Source: Tenodera sinensis
Taxonomy: Eukaryota; Arthropoda; Insecta; Mantodea; Mantidae
Reading direction: 5' to 3'
NCBI GenBank assembly: GCA_030765045.1
Contig: CM060965.1
Coordinates: forward strand, 150,174,374 to 150,238,373
DNA length: 64,000 bases
Below the pieces are notes generated by a model. The model saw nothing but the letters and a program-made list of their open reading frames with translations, searched no databases and was not told the origin of the DNA. Position 1 is the first letter of the stretch. Each line of letters opens with the position of its first letter. Below are positions 1 through 15,055 of the stretch, piece by piece. The position numbers and the translations under genes are program-made.

Positions 1-1115
1 CACCCCCTTAAATTCCCCTAAAACGGGTTTCGAAGAAACGACCATCCCTTGTTTTCCTGCTCAACACCGGCACTGAGCGATTTCCAGGAAAACTGGTCTT
101 ACCAGTCCTCGCTTGACTACCTGAAGCTCGCCCCTAATGACTTGTCTGTAACATTTCGTGCCTTTTGACAATTTTAACCACAACTAATCTCCCAGATCTC
201 GTACCTTTATATATGTGTGATTATTTAATTCCGCCATGTGATGCAGTATTATATCCATAATTATGGCATTCACAATTTCGGCTTCACCATGTTTATGTCC
301 AGGTTCACTTTTTTCTTCTTTGAGTTATAGATATTGTCACAAATTTAGCTGTTATTCTCTGCATACAATAATTTCATATATGGAACATACATATGTGGTT
401 ACAACAAAAGTATTATCAAAATTTTTTTTCCCACATCTACATGCATGTACATAAAATATAACTGCAATTGTTACAAATCGTATTTCGTCATTCTTACTCA
501 GCATACATTAAGCTATTTTACACATTTATTTTTCTAACAATCATACATAATACAACAGTTGTCATTTATACTCTGCGTCGGTGCTCCTATCGCCAATTTT
601 CTCGGTCGTAACAATTACCTCTGTTTAAAGTTACTTTAATCTTAATCGTATTCATTCATTTATTCATTCATTCAATCACCTTCAGCGATGGCACATGCCT
701 TTTAGTGATGTAATTACTATTTTCCATCATTCGTGCTTGAACGTGTAACAACTCCCATCAAATTAGTTTTCAGACTATTGTAGCCCTATTCCTATGCACA
801 CTTTGTTTTTATGTAACCATAAGAATCAAGTAACAACCTTAACGCTAAACTTATTCTATCTAAGCTTGTTTCTAGTATTACTGCACTGCATAATAGTTAC
901 AAGTGCTTTATTTAGCTTTTTGACGCATAGAGCGTATATTATTTCCTAAACCTTTCCCAGTCTTAATGTGCTGCAGGGTGTACGTCCTATATTTATGTCT
1001 TAACTTCGACCTATCAGCTATTTCAAACAAATCTTAGAATGAGTTGCAGAAGCCTGTTTTATCTGTGAAAACGACTCTGTGTCATTAGTAGAGCGAGGAC
1101 ATATATCCACTGAAG
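1..1115. other. AT-rich stretch without recognisable gene
   Basis: Only short scattered open frames, none with a recognisable motif. A few ATTC/TTCA iterations occur near 650-680. I see nothing else that can be supported. Confidence 0.5.
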
Positions 1116-1276
1116 AAGAAATCAGGTTGACTGCACGGTGAATTGGTTGCTTGACGTCATCGCTGCTACCTCGGACTGAGGGGTGAACAGCGTGCTGTTG
1201 TTCAGTATGACAGCTGTACCGTACAGATAGGGAGTGTTATTTTCTGTGCGATCCGTGTTTACATACGAGGTGAATA

Positions 1277-1835
1277 ATGTCTTCAGCTTTAGGTGATGGT
1301 AAATTAAATAAGTTATTGGAAGAATTTGGAAGAAATAATTTCGTATTGAATGGCGATACGATACACTGTAAGTTATGTTATTCACAAATTAGAGATTCCA
1401 AGGAGAAACGGAAATTGTTGAAGCAACATTGTAATACCAAAAACATAAAGCACTTGTTGCAGCATCAAAGAATAAAGAACACGACCATTTGTCACTTCAA
1501 TCGGAGTTTTTTTAAGACATGTGCAAAATAGATCATGTAAAATCATGTAATGATCCTGGCTACGCTACAATGGTTCATATAAAAATTGGTTTACAGCAGC
1601 TAGACAAAATGTCATCTACGTATGACGAACACAATGCAAAATATCTTACGTTTGCTCCCGTTACATCATGTGACGTTGAGAGAAGTTTCTCGCTGTATAA
1701 ACATTGTTTAGATGACAAGTTTTACTTTTGAACAATTTAAAAATGTATTATTGTTCACTACAATGTTTTTGAGGAACGAATAGATGACGATATGAACTGA
1801 TGTAAATGGACTAGGGCTTCTTACACAGCCCTGCC
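1277..1835 (+). pseudogene. hAT / CGGBP1-like transposon relic, internally deleted
   Basis: Two short open frames encode the two ends of one protein. The first (from 1277) has FGRNNFVLNGDTIHCKLC followed by a His-containing segment (KQHCNTKNIKH). This is the N-terminal zinc-finger layout of CGGBP1-like proteins and of the hAT transposases they derive from. After a frame change near 1500 the reading continues SEFF.DMCK. The second frame (1519-1731) ends with FAPVTSCDVERSFSLYKHCL, the C-terminal hAT dimerisation signature. The central DDE domain, normally several hundred residues, is missing, so this is a deletion derivative. A possible right terminus with hAT-like bases lies near 1818-1835 (TTCTTACACAGCCCTG). 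The matching left end was not found with confidence. It would have acted in the nucleus as a cut-and-paste transposase. This copy cannot be functional. Confidence 0.72.
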
Positions 1836-2499
1836 CTTTTGTTTACATGTTCTGAACACCCGTGCTACGCCGTCTGCCAGTCACCACGGAGCGTATATAG
1901 TACGAGCGCGCGAACATTGTAAGCGATGGGATATTTATCCTCGCTCTAGTCATTAGGTTATCGTACGTTCTTTCCCTTATTTCTCGCTTAATCTGTCTAC
2001 CTGAGTGATACATTCCTTAAAGCGGCGGGAGAATAATTTTTCCGAAAGTCCTAAGTTCTTTGTATTTGTCGAATATTCTCTCTCCCTTCTAAACCAGTTT
2101 CACGGCTCCTGACCTTATTCACGCAAACGAAAATGCTAATTGTTTTCTTCTTTGGGTCACTATACTTTACTGTGCACTATACCCGTTGCATCATTATTCT
2201 AACAACTCTCGTGCAATTTTCAATATTCATTATTTCGACAAAGAATTACTCTTAATGCAAAACGCGTTCTTCTCCGGGTTGTTTATAACGTCAGCAGAGA
2301 TGACTGAGGTAAAAGGTAGTAAGTTGTTTCTCCAGATATCTTTAATGTTACGCTCGACTTTTCATAATTGATTACAGGGCACTTGATAACTCGCTTCCGG
2401 TAATTCTATTAGTGACAAGGCCCATTTTTTTCGGAACATTAAAATCCTGGGAGGTACCCGGCGGGATGTCGGACTTTACACGTCTTTTCATTTCGGGTC
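1836..2499. other. unassigned stretch
   Basis: No recognisable coding motif or repeat. The segment 1880-2000 is somewhat richer in CpG than its surroundings. It could include long terminal repeat remains of the neighbouring Gag relic, but I could not identify a pair of LTRs. Confidence 0.35.
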
Positions 2500-3990
2500 A
2501 CATGTGGAGAGGTCATGCACCCTTACGTTAGTTTTAGGCCCTTTGTGGACATTGCGCCCTCTGGTTTTCATTTGTTATTGGATATTCGTTGCTCGGCGTC
2601 GGAGAGCGTCTGTTCCTGCGTATGTGGCGTTGGGCTGTTATTAATGTATCGACATGACCGATCACCTTTATGTCATTGTTGTCTTGGGTTCTAGTCCCGG
2701 CATCAGACCTATTCCACTCGTTTCGGTAGTTTCTCTGCTGGTTTCCTCCACCTTTATTCTTATTCTTATTTAGAATGCCAAGAAGTTCTCTGCATAATCC
2801 TGATATGCCCTTGGGTTATGTCGGACATTCCTGTGGTCGTACATCACTTCGGCATTTCTGTCGCATGGACTGTTATTTCTCGGCCTTCCTGACTGACCCG
2901 CGTTATTGTTTCTGTTTGGAGATCCCTGTGCCCTCATCCATCACTGCGATGTGGCGGTTGGTTGTGACCGTTTGCTCTCTCCCAGGAGCTTTATTCAGGA
3001 AACTGTGGTCCGTGACCCTGCAGAGCTGCTAACAATTCTATTGCTTCACTGAGAGTTCGCGGTCTGGCTACTACCAGGTGGTGACGGATTACGTCAGCAT
3101 AGTGCCTTACCGTTAATGATATGAATTCCGGTTCTGCCATTGGTGACTAACAATTTACTCAATTGACCTATTCGCAGGAAGTAATCGGTCGTTGACTCTC
3201 GGCTTCCCTGATAATATTTTCCATTGTTTATTTGGCTTCTGACATGTTGTGCAGCTCCGCTCTAATATGTTTGTAAAAATGAGGTCCTACAATGCTCATA
3301 TTGGGCCAGTTCCCCAATGGTTAACCTGAACCAACTCAGCGCCGATCCTGTCAGTCTTCTCTGTATACTAGTCATCCGATAATCATCGGGAGTTTGCCTC
3401 AAACCAAAGTATGTCTCAATATCGTTTTTGAACTGTTTTGCATTGTCATGTTCACTGTCAAATTTTGGCACTGGTAGTTCATTTAAAAACAGCATTGTCA
3501 TTGTTTGTCGTGGTTCGGGTACACTGGACAGATTGTAACTCGCATTTGGGGGTAACTAGGGAGCACATAGCTGGTCTCTCGTCCTCTCCTCAACACTTAA
3601 TCCACTACCTCAGGCTACGGGAAGAGGAGAAGCGTGGTCCTGTACATTGCCAACATTAAAATTTTCCATCGCGTCCCGCACTTCTGTGACTGCAATTTCT
3701 CTTACCCTAGCGTGCAAAGCTCCGCCCTGGACGGCGACTACGAATATTTGTGTAATGTCGCCTCTCAATTTGTTAATTTCGCTCATTTGCGAATCTTGAA
3801 CATCATGTATTATTCTCTTAATTCCTTTTATTTCAGCATTTAAACCAGCTTCGAATGACTTTTGTTTGTCCCCTAAAACACAAACAGTTTTCGTCACTGT
3901 TTGCACTTTCTCTAAAATACTATTTACATTTTCATTTACAGTATTTCTGATGCCGCCAATCTCATCGCTACTCCCTAGTCTGATTTGCAT
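2500..3990 (-). pseudogene. Ty3/gypsy-like retrotransposon Gag relic
   Basis: Minus-strand frames from ATG at 3990 downwards read as a retrotransposon Gag. The first ~126 residues (3990-3610) are a helical, Lys/Glu-rich coiled-coil-like N-terminus. A second frame (3501-3262) carries the capsid core: VPKFDSEHDNAKQFKNDIE, then YRMTSIQRRLTGSALSWF. This matches the retrotransposon gag pattern of a hydrophobic capsid with conserved A..W. Beyond 3262 the frame is broken but continues with DYFLRIGQLSKLL-like and VARPRTLSEAIELLAAL-like segments (to ~3030), then a Gln/Asn/Arg-rich tail to roughly 2640. No CCHC knuckle, protease, RT or integrase was seen, and no LTR pair or primer-binding site was identified. 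It is a multiply frameshifted fragment. The assignment to Ty3/gypsy rather than another LTR group is inference from the capsid motif. Confidence 0.66.
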
Positions 3991-4365
3991 AACCTCCTGA
4001 GTGGGCTGCCCGTTTTTATTGAGTCATCCAACTTACCACCACATAATTTGTTGTTTAGGATGGAAGGGTTTTCCTTGGGTCGCTCTTGCATGGTTGACTC
4101 TTGTCTATGAAACAGGGTGTTGGACGTCCTGGATCTCTTGCGTTGATTCTTCACGAAAACACACGTCTGCGTAATTCAATAAAATTTATTCTACCAGAAC
4201 TATCTCAGTTCACTCACTTCCATGTTGGTTTAAGCGTGTGCGCAAATGTTTGATGTACATAACACTTTTTAAGGATTTTACATAAATATTTTCTTATAAA
4301 TTAAAATCACTGTGATATAATTACGCATTTTTCTTGAAGGATTCCATTTAAACTGGAAAGGTTTT
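3991..4365. other. unassigned spacer
   Basis: No gene. It may be 5' untranslated sequence of the adjacent Gag relic. Nothing diagnostic is visible. Confidence 0.35.
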
Positions 4366-4986
4366 TTAGTTTCTCTGCTACGTATATCAGGTAGGGAAAG
4401 CATTTTTAGAAAAACATGTGGTGTGTCTATCTGTGTCTGTCTGTCTGTCAATCTGCCTGCCTGTCTCTCTGTCGGTCTGCCTGCCTGTCTGTTTGTCTAT
4501 CCGTTGGTCTTTCTGTTTCTCTGTGAATACCTTAACTGAAATACGAAGAGTTGGATAAGTGCAAGCTTGGTATTCAAGTTCGCTATTTGTCAACGATGCG
4601 ACACAAAGATTATCAAGAAAATGCCTTCACCCCTGACTACCCTTTACTCGGAACATTTACTAAACCTTTGGTTTTATAACAAATGGCACAAACAATTTTG
4701 ATTAAAACACCATATTTTTAAGATATTTACGTGAAAAAGGATGTGTATTGCTTGAGTTTTCTGGGAATGTCTTAGAAGTTCTCTTTATTCTGGATCACCT
4801 TTGCATAGGTAGTAAGTCTAAGAGATAGATAAAATCTTCCACAGAAAAAATGTACTTCTTATCACAAACCATTTTTCAAATCCTTTATTTTGTTGTTTAT
4901 ATAACACGAAGTAGAGGAATAAGCGTGTTTGTGAATAGTTGGTTCAAGAGTAGAGAAAGTGGTGCGAGTGCAACACATCCGATTTC
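4366..4986 (+). mobile_element. ACTTTC-family element, copy A (diverged, internally deleted)
   Basis: Left end TTTCTCTGCTACGTA..GGTAGGGAAAGC and right end AGTAGAGAAAGTGGTGCGAG..CAACACATCCGATTT match the ends of better copies at 14.6-17.9 and 27.7-28.6 kb. Interior landmarks occur in the family order: the hypervariable simple-repeat slot (here CTGT-type), GATGCGACA, ACTACCCTTTAC, TTTTGATTAAAACACCATA, GTCTAAGAGATAGAT. About 250-300 bp of the usual right half are missing. There is no protein-coding capacity of its own. Confidence 0.72.
4432..4499. repeat. CTGT/CTGC-type simple repeat inside copy A
   Basis: Imperfect tetranucleotide run (TCTG, CTGC, CTGT). It sits at the fixed microsatellite position of the ACTTTC family. 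Confidence 0.85.
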
Positions 4987-5424
4987 TTTGTCATGAATGA
5001 CGTGTAACACACCATACAGGGAACTTGAAATGTCTAGATTTAATTTAGTTTAGAATACCCAAATGAATATATAGAATTTAACATTTTAAACATAACTCCT
5101 TTCAAAAAACTAACTTACAAATATATTGTAATTCACAAAGATATATATTATATACGTTTAATTAAAAATAACTTTAATTCTACTTTTAGCAATGGCCTTT
5201 CAGAAAAGGCATGATTATGAAATTATTGTCTTGCAGTTATTTATTATCATTTTATTTTTAAAAACGATGTCAAATAGTGTTTATTTCCATTACACAATTA
5301 GGTACCCTGTGTATTTGCGTTTTTTGTTGTTCTTTGTTCGGTTTTTTTTCGCTGAAACACTCAGCTTTCAATATACATGTGATGTTGGGATTTTCTATTC
5401 ATGACAGGTATGGATTTGCACATT
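4987..5424. other. spacer between inverted ACTTTC copies
   Basis: AT-rich and without a supported feature. It separates copy A (+) from copy B (-). Confidence 0.4.
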
Positions 5425-6530
<1,106 letters not shown>

Positions 6531-7714
6531 ATTACGGCAAAGAGCACGCGCCTTCACGGAAAAATCTGCAATGTAGTTTGGCGTTTGTGTTTGTGTTTTT
6601 TACTTTTCTCTGTAATCCATTAAGCTAGACAGCTGACATGTTTACTAGTTATTTCTCACTCCAAGAGCTACGTATTACAGCTTAATCAATCTTCGCATTC
6701 TAATAATAATTTATTAAAACAATATATTCTACTAAAAATAAACAAATTCTCTCAACTCTCTTCACAATATAAAAAGTGCTTGTGATAGACAACTTTAATG
6801 CAGGAAGCAAATTTAGGTGAAATTTCCAAATACTGAATTTTTTAGATAATCCAGAAGTTCACTAAAAGTAATACACAGCTTTAGAGGAAATTCCACCTGA
6901 ATGTTGCTTATGATATGTCTGTAGTATTAATTATTTGCGTAAATGTGTAATTTTACACAACTTTAGTTTGTAAATTACTCAGTGTCAATGTTATTATGTT
7001 GAGCAGTTGAAATGAAGGTCCACAGTAAAGCAGCAGTCGAAAACTATCTTACAACTATCCAGTATCCCTAAAAATGTCCGCACATCTCTAATAAATTATT
7101 AATTAATTTCTCACAAACATTTCTCACAAACATTTTAAAAGCTTTAGAACCATTTTATTTATACTGTAAAATGTATACTACTGCATTATTTGCTACGTGT
7201 ACTGGGGTTTACACTTCCTGGTTACGATAAAGCAGATTTTGGCGAGAATCTTGAGTCATGGATAAAGTTAAGACTGCATTTTTCTTTAATTACGTTATAT
7301 TATTGTAACAAAACGGCAAAATCCAAATCCCTGTTACTTTTCTAACACTTTATTTTCCTCTAAATTTTACAATAAATGCACAATTTCCTTCTCGTTGCTA
7401 ACAGAGTTTATAGTCTTCTCTGCTATTACAATTCACAATTGCTCTTCAGACAACACTAGCCTACAAAAATATTTTTCCTCCGCGGTTTGAGATCTGAAAA
7501 GTGATATTAACTAATTTGTGCTAAATTGAATAGTGATAACAGTTTTTCTCTATCACGTTAGGTTTTTCTACAGATCACTAAATATTATAATGAAAATAAT
7601 GAAAAGTCGCATGTTTTATGTTAAAAAAGTGCGTTATAAAATAATAAAGAATGAAAAATTTCTCATTAAACAAGAAAAATAAATACCTAAATACCTGTAA
7701 AAGCGGGTATGAAG
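6531..7714. other. AT-rich stretch without recognisable gene
   Basis: Read on both strands. No motif-bearing ORF, no tRNA-like cloverleaf and no terminal inverted repeats were noticed. Confidence 0.45.
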
Positions 7715-9275
7715 TTACACTTTTCTTGCCCGGAAGGATGGCTGCGTTGATTTAGGTTTATAGCCTGGTTGAGCGATTTCCCTTTTCAAGCACCAGCAGT
7801 AGTCCGCTAGCATCGCAACATTCCACCGAACCTGATATCTGCTCTCCATCTCTTTGATTTCTTGATGGAATCTTTCACCTTGTTCATCACCGAGGGATCC
7901 TAAATTATCAGGAAAATAGTCTAGATGCGAATACAAAAAATGAAGTTTTAAACTCATATTTCAAGTATTTGTAATTTTTCTAACCTATTTCTCACAAATA
8001 CTTAATTAGTGGATCTTTTGTATTTCCCAGAAACTTATTGAATACTTCATTGAAAGCACACCATGCTTGAAGTTCTCTAGCATTCATTACATCCAAAAAT
8101 GCACTGTTCATCATCAGCTGCCTTATCTGAGGTCCATCAAATACGCCCTCTTTTATCTCAGCTTCAGACATCACAGAAAATTTACTACTCAAATATTTGA
8201 AACACGAGCCATTTTTGTCCAATGCTTTCACGACTTGTTTCATAATGCCTACTTTTATATTCAAAGGAGTTAATAACGTTTTCTTTGGATCAACTAGACT
8301 GGCACGAATTACATTTTTTTCTCCTGGTGTTAAACTTTTTCTCTTAGGTCATTCTCTCGCTGCCCAACGTTTAACCTATCTCTATTGTCCCATTCGCATA
8401 AAAAGCATGGGTATTTTGTATAACCTCTTTGTTGCCCTAGTAAGATACTGGATACCTTTAGGTCCTTGCACAATAACCATTGATGTTCCTGGTAATTAAT
8501 CTTTTCGAAAATGGTTTCAATGTTTCCATAAAACTCTCTTAGAAAAACAGAATGTGCAAGTGGTATTGAGGCAAATTCGCTTCTATTGTGCAATAAAGCG
8601 GCTTTTAGGCTTCGTTTTGAAGCATTAATAAATAAACGCCAGTCGTTACCAACTGGTCTTCCCAGTTGTTGAATTAAACCTGGTGCATCACTGCAATAAA
8701 CAAGCTGGTCTTTCATCTTAAAGAAATTGGAAAATTCTTTATCTCTATTCTTATACAAGGAAAATGTGGTGTCTGGGCCCAGCATATTTTCTCTTTTATT
8801 CTCGATCCTAGTAATTCGCTCTTGTCCTTGGTAAGACCTAAGTCTCTTACTAAGTCGTTCAACTCTTCTAGACTAAAATGCTGTGACTTGTCTTCAAGAG
8901 TGTGTGCTGGGAAATACTCATCAACATTGGAATTTTCTGTTGACCCAGAGACTGAACTCTCAGTATCCTCTAGTTGAGTTGGTGGAACAGGAATAGGGAG
9001 ATCTGTTTCATGTGGCACAGGTCTTAGAGCTGATGCAAGACCATCTGTATATTTAACTTTTGATTTATTTTTTTACTGTTCCCAGATACGTAACAATCAT
9101 CATACTGTTTTTTTTTTTTTTTTTTGGGGGGGGGGGGTTCACGCCATATCATAGGAATCCAGAACTTCACTGATTTCTGTTTTCCATTGTACCACTACCT
9201 TAATCCTCCACTACCTGTTTTCAAAAAGTATGTGCAGCCCATGTTTGATTTTGATCTCTTAGCTTAACATTAAAA
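7715..9275 (-). pseudogene. copy of widespread animal repetitive protein family of unknown function ('GERFHQ' family)
   Basis: Collinear minus-strand pieces form one protein. In order: WYNGKQKSVKFWIPMIWREP (~9225-9140), DCYVSGNSKK, ASALRPVPHETDLPIPVPP (~9020), LEELNDLVRDLGLTKDKSEL, MLGPDTTFSLYKNRDKEF (8785), NDWRLFINASKRSLKAALLH, GQQRGYTKYPCFLCEWDNRD, LVDPKKTLLTPLNIKVGIMK (~8290), KALDKNGSCFKYLSSKF, DGPQIRQLM, MSLKLHFLYSHLDYFPDNLG (7957) and GDEQGERFHQEIKEMESRYQ, with a stop at 7715. I recognise these motifs from a family found in very many near-identical copies in insect, spider and cnidarian genomes, always annotated hypothetical, so a mobile origin is likely. Breaks: one base lost in an A-run near 8785, another indel in an A-run near 8337, and two frame changes plus stops near 7957-7990. 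The CYFC-like motif reads CYVS here. Biochemical role unknown. Confidence 0.75.
9108..9139. repeat. T19/G12 homopolymer block
   Basis: A run of T followed directly by a run of G. In the minus frame it falls between WREP and DCY of the GERFHQ-family relic, encoding Pro and Lys runs there. Confidence 0.9.
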
Positions 9276-10164
9276 TATACAAGAGACACCTTTTAAATAA
9301 ATGATGTAATGTTAGTTTTCTGCTTCTGTAGCAAGAAAGAACCACACACGTAGGTAACAGAAGTTATTAGGATTGTTCACACAGTTTCTGCTAGAAGAGG
9401 TTGAAGCCATTGTTAGAAATGCACCATGACACAATGCGAACTAAAAGTAAACAAATAGACATGATAACCCTTTTCCGGAAATCGCACTACCGATCAATGC
9501 GAGTTATAAGCAGCAAGTAAAGATCAAATATATCTTAAGACAGATGTGTCCCTATAAGGGCGAGTAATTAACGGATGTTTGTCTAAGATTCAATGGTTGA
9601 AAGCTTATTGCCTGTACATGGTCGCGCAGAGAAGAATAAATACTAGCCATTCGCACTCAAACTCCTTACGCTAGTTATCAGCTCATCACGGAAGAACATA
9701 AGGGATGGCTAATTTTGTAAATATACAGTATTTACGCTCTGAAGATCCACAATGAGTGTTATTCATCTTGAGTTATAAAATTATAGACATATAATAATCA
9801 CAGGTATAGTTTCATACATATTATTCTATAGGTCTAGTGCCTAGCTCAATTAATAAAATGGTAGGTGTTATGGAGAGACTATCATTTTCGAAATTAGCGC
9901 GTTTTTCCCATATAAATACCCAATTTTCATCAAAACCGGGAAACTATTGCAGGCTAGTAAAATCTTTCTCAGTCTTTCGATGTTTTTTCCACTTTCACTG
10001 TCTCTTACATCTTTACTATTACAATACAGTCACTCGACGACACATACGTACTCGCCGACGGGCTGGCCAACTCACTCTCGTAACCCAAAACTAACTGTAT
10101 AATACGGCTTACACAATTAAACTTTAACTCTACTTGAGCTAACCCTAAACTGACGCAACTAAAC
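9276..10164. other. unassigned stretch
   Basis: No motif-bearing ORF or repeat structure noticed on either strand. Confidence 0.4.
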
Positions 10165-10790
10165 TGAGCTCGCTCGCTCGTGCTACTGGCAGCCCGATGG
10201 ATTTTGCTGCGTAGAGTTTAACCGCAGATAGGAAAATATTTAGAAGGATATATAAGGTGGTGTTTCATAACTTTTAAGTTGTTTTGATATAGAAGGGAGC
10301 TGTTATGCCTCTTGACAGATGACTTACAGGATACAGTAAGGTCTGCATTCTGATGGAGAAATAGATCATGGAGTTTTTAAAAGTTTTTAAAGGTTTTAAA
10401 TTTAGAATTTTGACTGGGGAGTAATTTAGAGAGCGAACAATTCTTTGTTGGGACTACAAATGGAGCTCAGCTTTAGCTGCGAGCGACGACGACGACGACG
10501 ACGACGAGTTGCTGGCAGACTGAGGTTCAGCCCGATGGATTTTGCTGCGTACCTACCAGTAGGTAGGAAAATACATTGGCATGGGTATATAAGGGCGGCA
10601 TGTTTTAGATTTTTAGTTTATTGTTATATAGAAGGAAGCTGCTATGCCCCTTGACAAATGACACACAGGATGCAGCAATATCTGTATTCCGATGGAAGAT
10701 GAAAAAGTTTTATAATAAATTCTTTTTTTAAAAAAAGTTTTGAGGTTTTAATTTAGAATTTTGATAGGGGTAGCTGTGAGCTGCTCTCGC
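10165..10790. repeat. diverged tandem duplication (~335 bp period)
   Basis: Two units share collinear blocks. CAGCCCGATGGATTTTGCTG occurs at about 10192 and 10527. TATAGAAGGGAGCTGTTATG recurs as TATAGAAGGAAGCTGCTATG. CTTGACAGATGACTTACAGG recurs as CTTGACAAATGACACACAGG, and TTTAGAATTTTGA closes both. The second unit carries a (GAC)n tract at 10486-10507. No ORF spans either unit. Confidence 0.85.
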
Positions 10791-11547
10791 AAGCTCTATT
10801 TATACTGGAGCCGGCGTCACATGACCTTCGAGATCTGTCCATGCACATATGCAATGATGACTCAAAGAGAATTGGAGAAGGCTCTCGACTTCTTTCTTTT
10901 GTGTTTTACCGCCATTATTACGGCCAGGTACACACACAACCGCTCCCGGTATTCAAGGTCACATATTGTTGTGTGATCAGTGCCACATTATTATATTTAT
11001 TCTCTTTTTTCAATGAAGAAATGTATGTGAGATAACATACTATAAAGATTGCGAGAGTGGCTAAATGTAGGTCTCTGCAAAATTACAAAATTGTGCAGAT
11101 GTTTGTTGCCTAGGTCGGTGTTTGTTCCCGACCTGTTGTCATGTCTACTTTAAAGCGAGTGGAAGGACGCCGCCGTGAAATCAATTTCCATAGTCAGACA
11201 CCCGCTTGCTACATACAGCAAGGGTTACTTTAGTTAAATGCCGAAGAGCCGAGCACCCCTCTTTGGCAATTTATAACTTGGCTTGGCTTCTGCCACATCA
11301 AACAAAAACTTTGTACCTTCGTGGATTGCTGCTCTTTTTATAACACTGCGCTGTTTTGTTTCATATGCAAGTCTAAGAGGGCAATAAATCTGCCATTCTG
11401 CGTTGTAAAGCAAGTGAGATACTCACGTTCTGCACCTGCTTCACAATGTGGCCGTCCATCTAACTACCACAAACAACTTCAATTGCTTTGGTGCGAGTGG
11501 ATTAGAAGGCAAAATTATAGGATTTCTAATTTTCATTTTCATTACTA
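10791..11547. other. unassigned stretch
   Basis: Short open frames only, without recognisable domains. Confidence 0.4.
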
Positions 11548-11650
11548 CGCATAGTAGATAGGGAAAGTATTACATTGACCCAAAATTTCGATGTCGAGGT
11601 TTCGCTGGAAACATGTATTGAAGCTCGCTAAGGGGATCTCTCTTGCCAAG
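11548..11650 (+). repeat. ACTTTC-family left-end fragment (copy C)
   Basis: Carries ACGCATAGTAGATAGGGAAA, then AAAATTTCGATGTCGAGGTT and TCGCTGGAAACATGT. This aligns with the first ~100 bp of the family. The rest of the element is absent. Confidence 0.7.
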
Positions 11651-12221
11651 TGTTTTTACATTCAAGGTGTGATACTAGAATTCAATTCTAGTGATGTATT
11701 TATACTATACTGAATGAAAAGAAAAAAAAAAATTAACCTATATCATTTCTCCTCGATGTGAACCCCGAAGTAGGATCACACCTTGTTGTCGGTCAAACGT
11801 TGTCAACTATTTTAATCTACAAGGTCTTCCGCCGCTTAACAATGCCTAGAACTTCCTTTGAATCAGCCCTTTTGCCGTCGATAGAAGCGAGGAAAATCCT
11901 CTCTAGGGGTTGGCGCGAGTAGTTCCGAAAGTATGACACAAATTCTGAATGTAACGTCTTTCAATGAAGGATCATGTTTTTTATCCTTTTCACCGGGGAT
12001 ATTGCCGATCAATATACATGCATTCTCGTATAATTCACCTACTAATTAACACTATTTGTATACACAAATAAACTTAAACAAAGGATTTCTGGAACCTTTA
12101 AAGGCCATTCGGCTGCTGTCGTGTTTGTGAAAGCCGAGAAAAATCCATGTTACATCATTCTCGCTACATAAGGAGGCCAGGAAGCAGTAGATGGGAGAGT
12201 TACAGATATGAGTGGGTCAGT
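11651..12221. other. unassigned stretch
   Basis: No supported feature apart from short A and CG-poor tracts. Confidence 0.4.
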
Positions 12222-14583
<2,362 letters not shown>

Positions 14584-15055
14584 TATTACTTTCTCTATTG
14601 GTAAGTAGGGGAAGTATTGTATTCCACCCAGAAATTCGATGTCGAGATTTCACGTGAAATATATGTTTTGAAGCCCCTTGAATCCAAAAGAAAGCATTTT
14701 TAGGAAAAGCTCCGTGTGTCTGTGTTTCTGTGTGTCAGTCTGTGGACAGTATAACTCAAAAAAGGAAATCGGTTAAAAACCAAAGTTGGTATTTAAGTTT
14801 ATTGTCATTCAAGGATGCGACAGGAAGATTTTGAAGAAAATAGCCCCACCCTAAACTACCCTTTACATGGAAAATTTTTCGAAAATTTTTATTTTCTTGA
14901 AAATAGCTCTAACGATTTTGATTAAAATGTCATATGTTTGGGATAGTTTTATGACAAATGAAATGTATATCTTGAATTTTCTGGCTATAACCCCTGTAGT
15001 CGTGTTTACTCTGGACGACTTTTGCGTAACTGGTAAACCGTTAGAGATAGACCAA

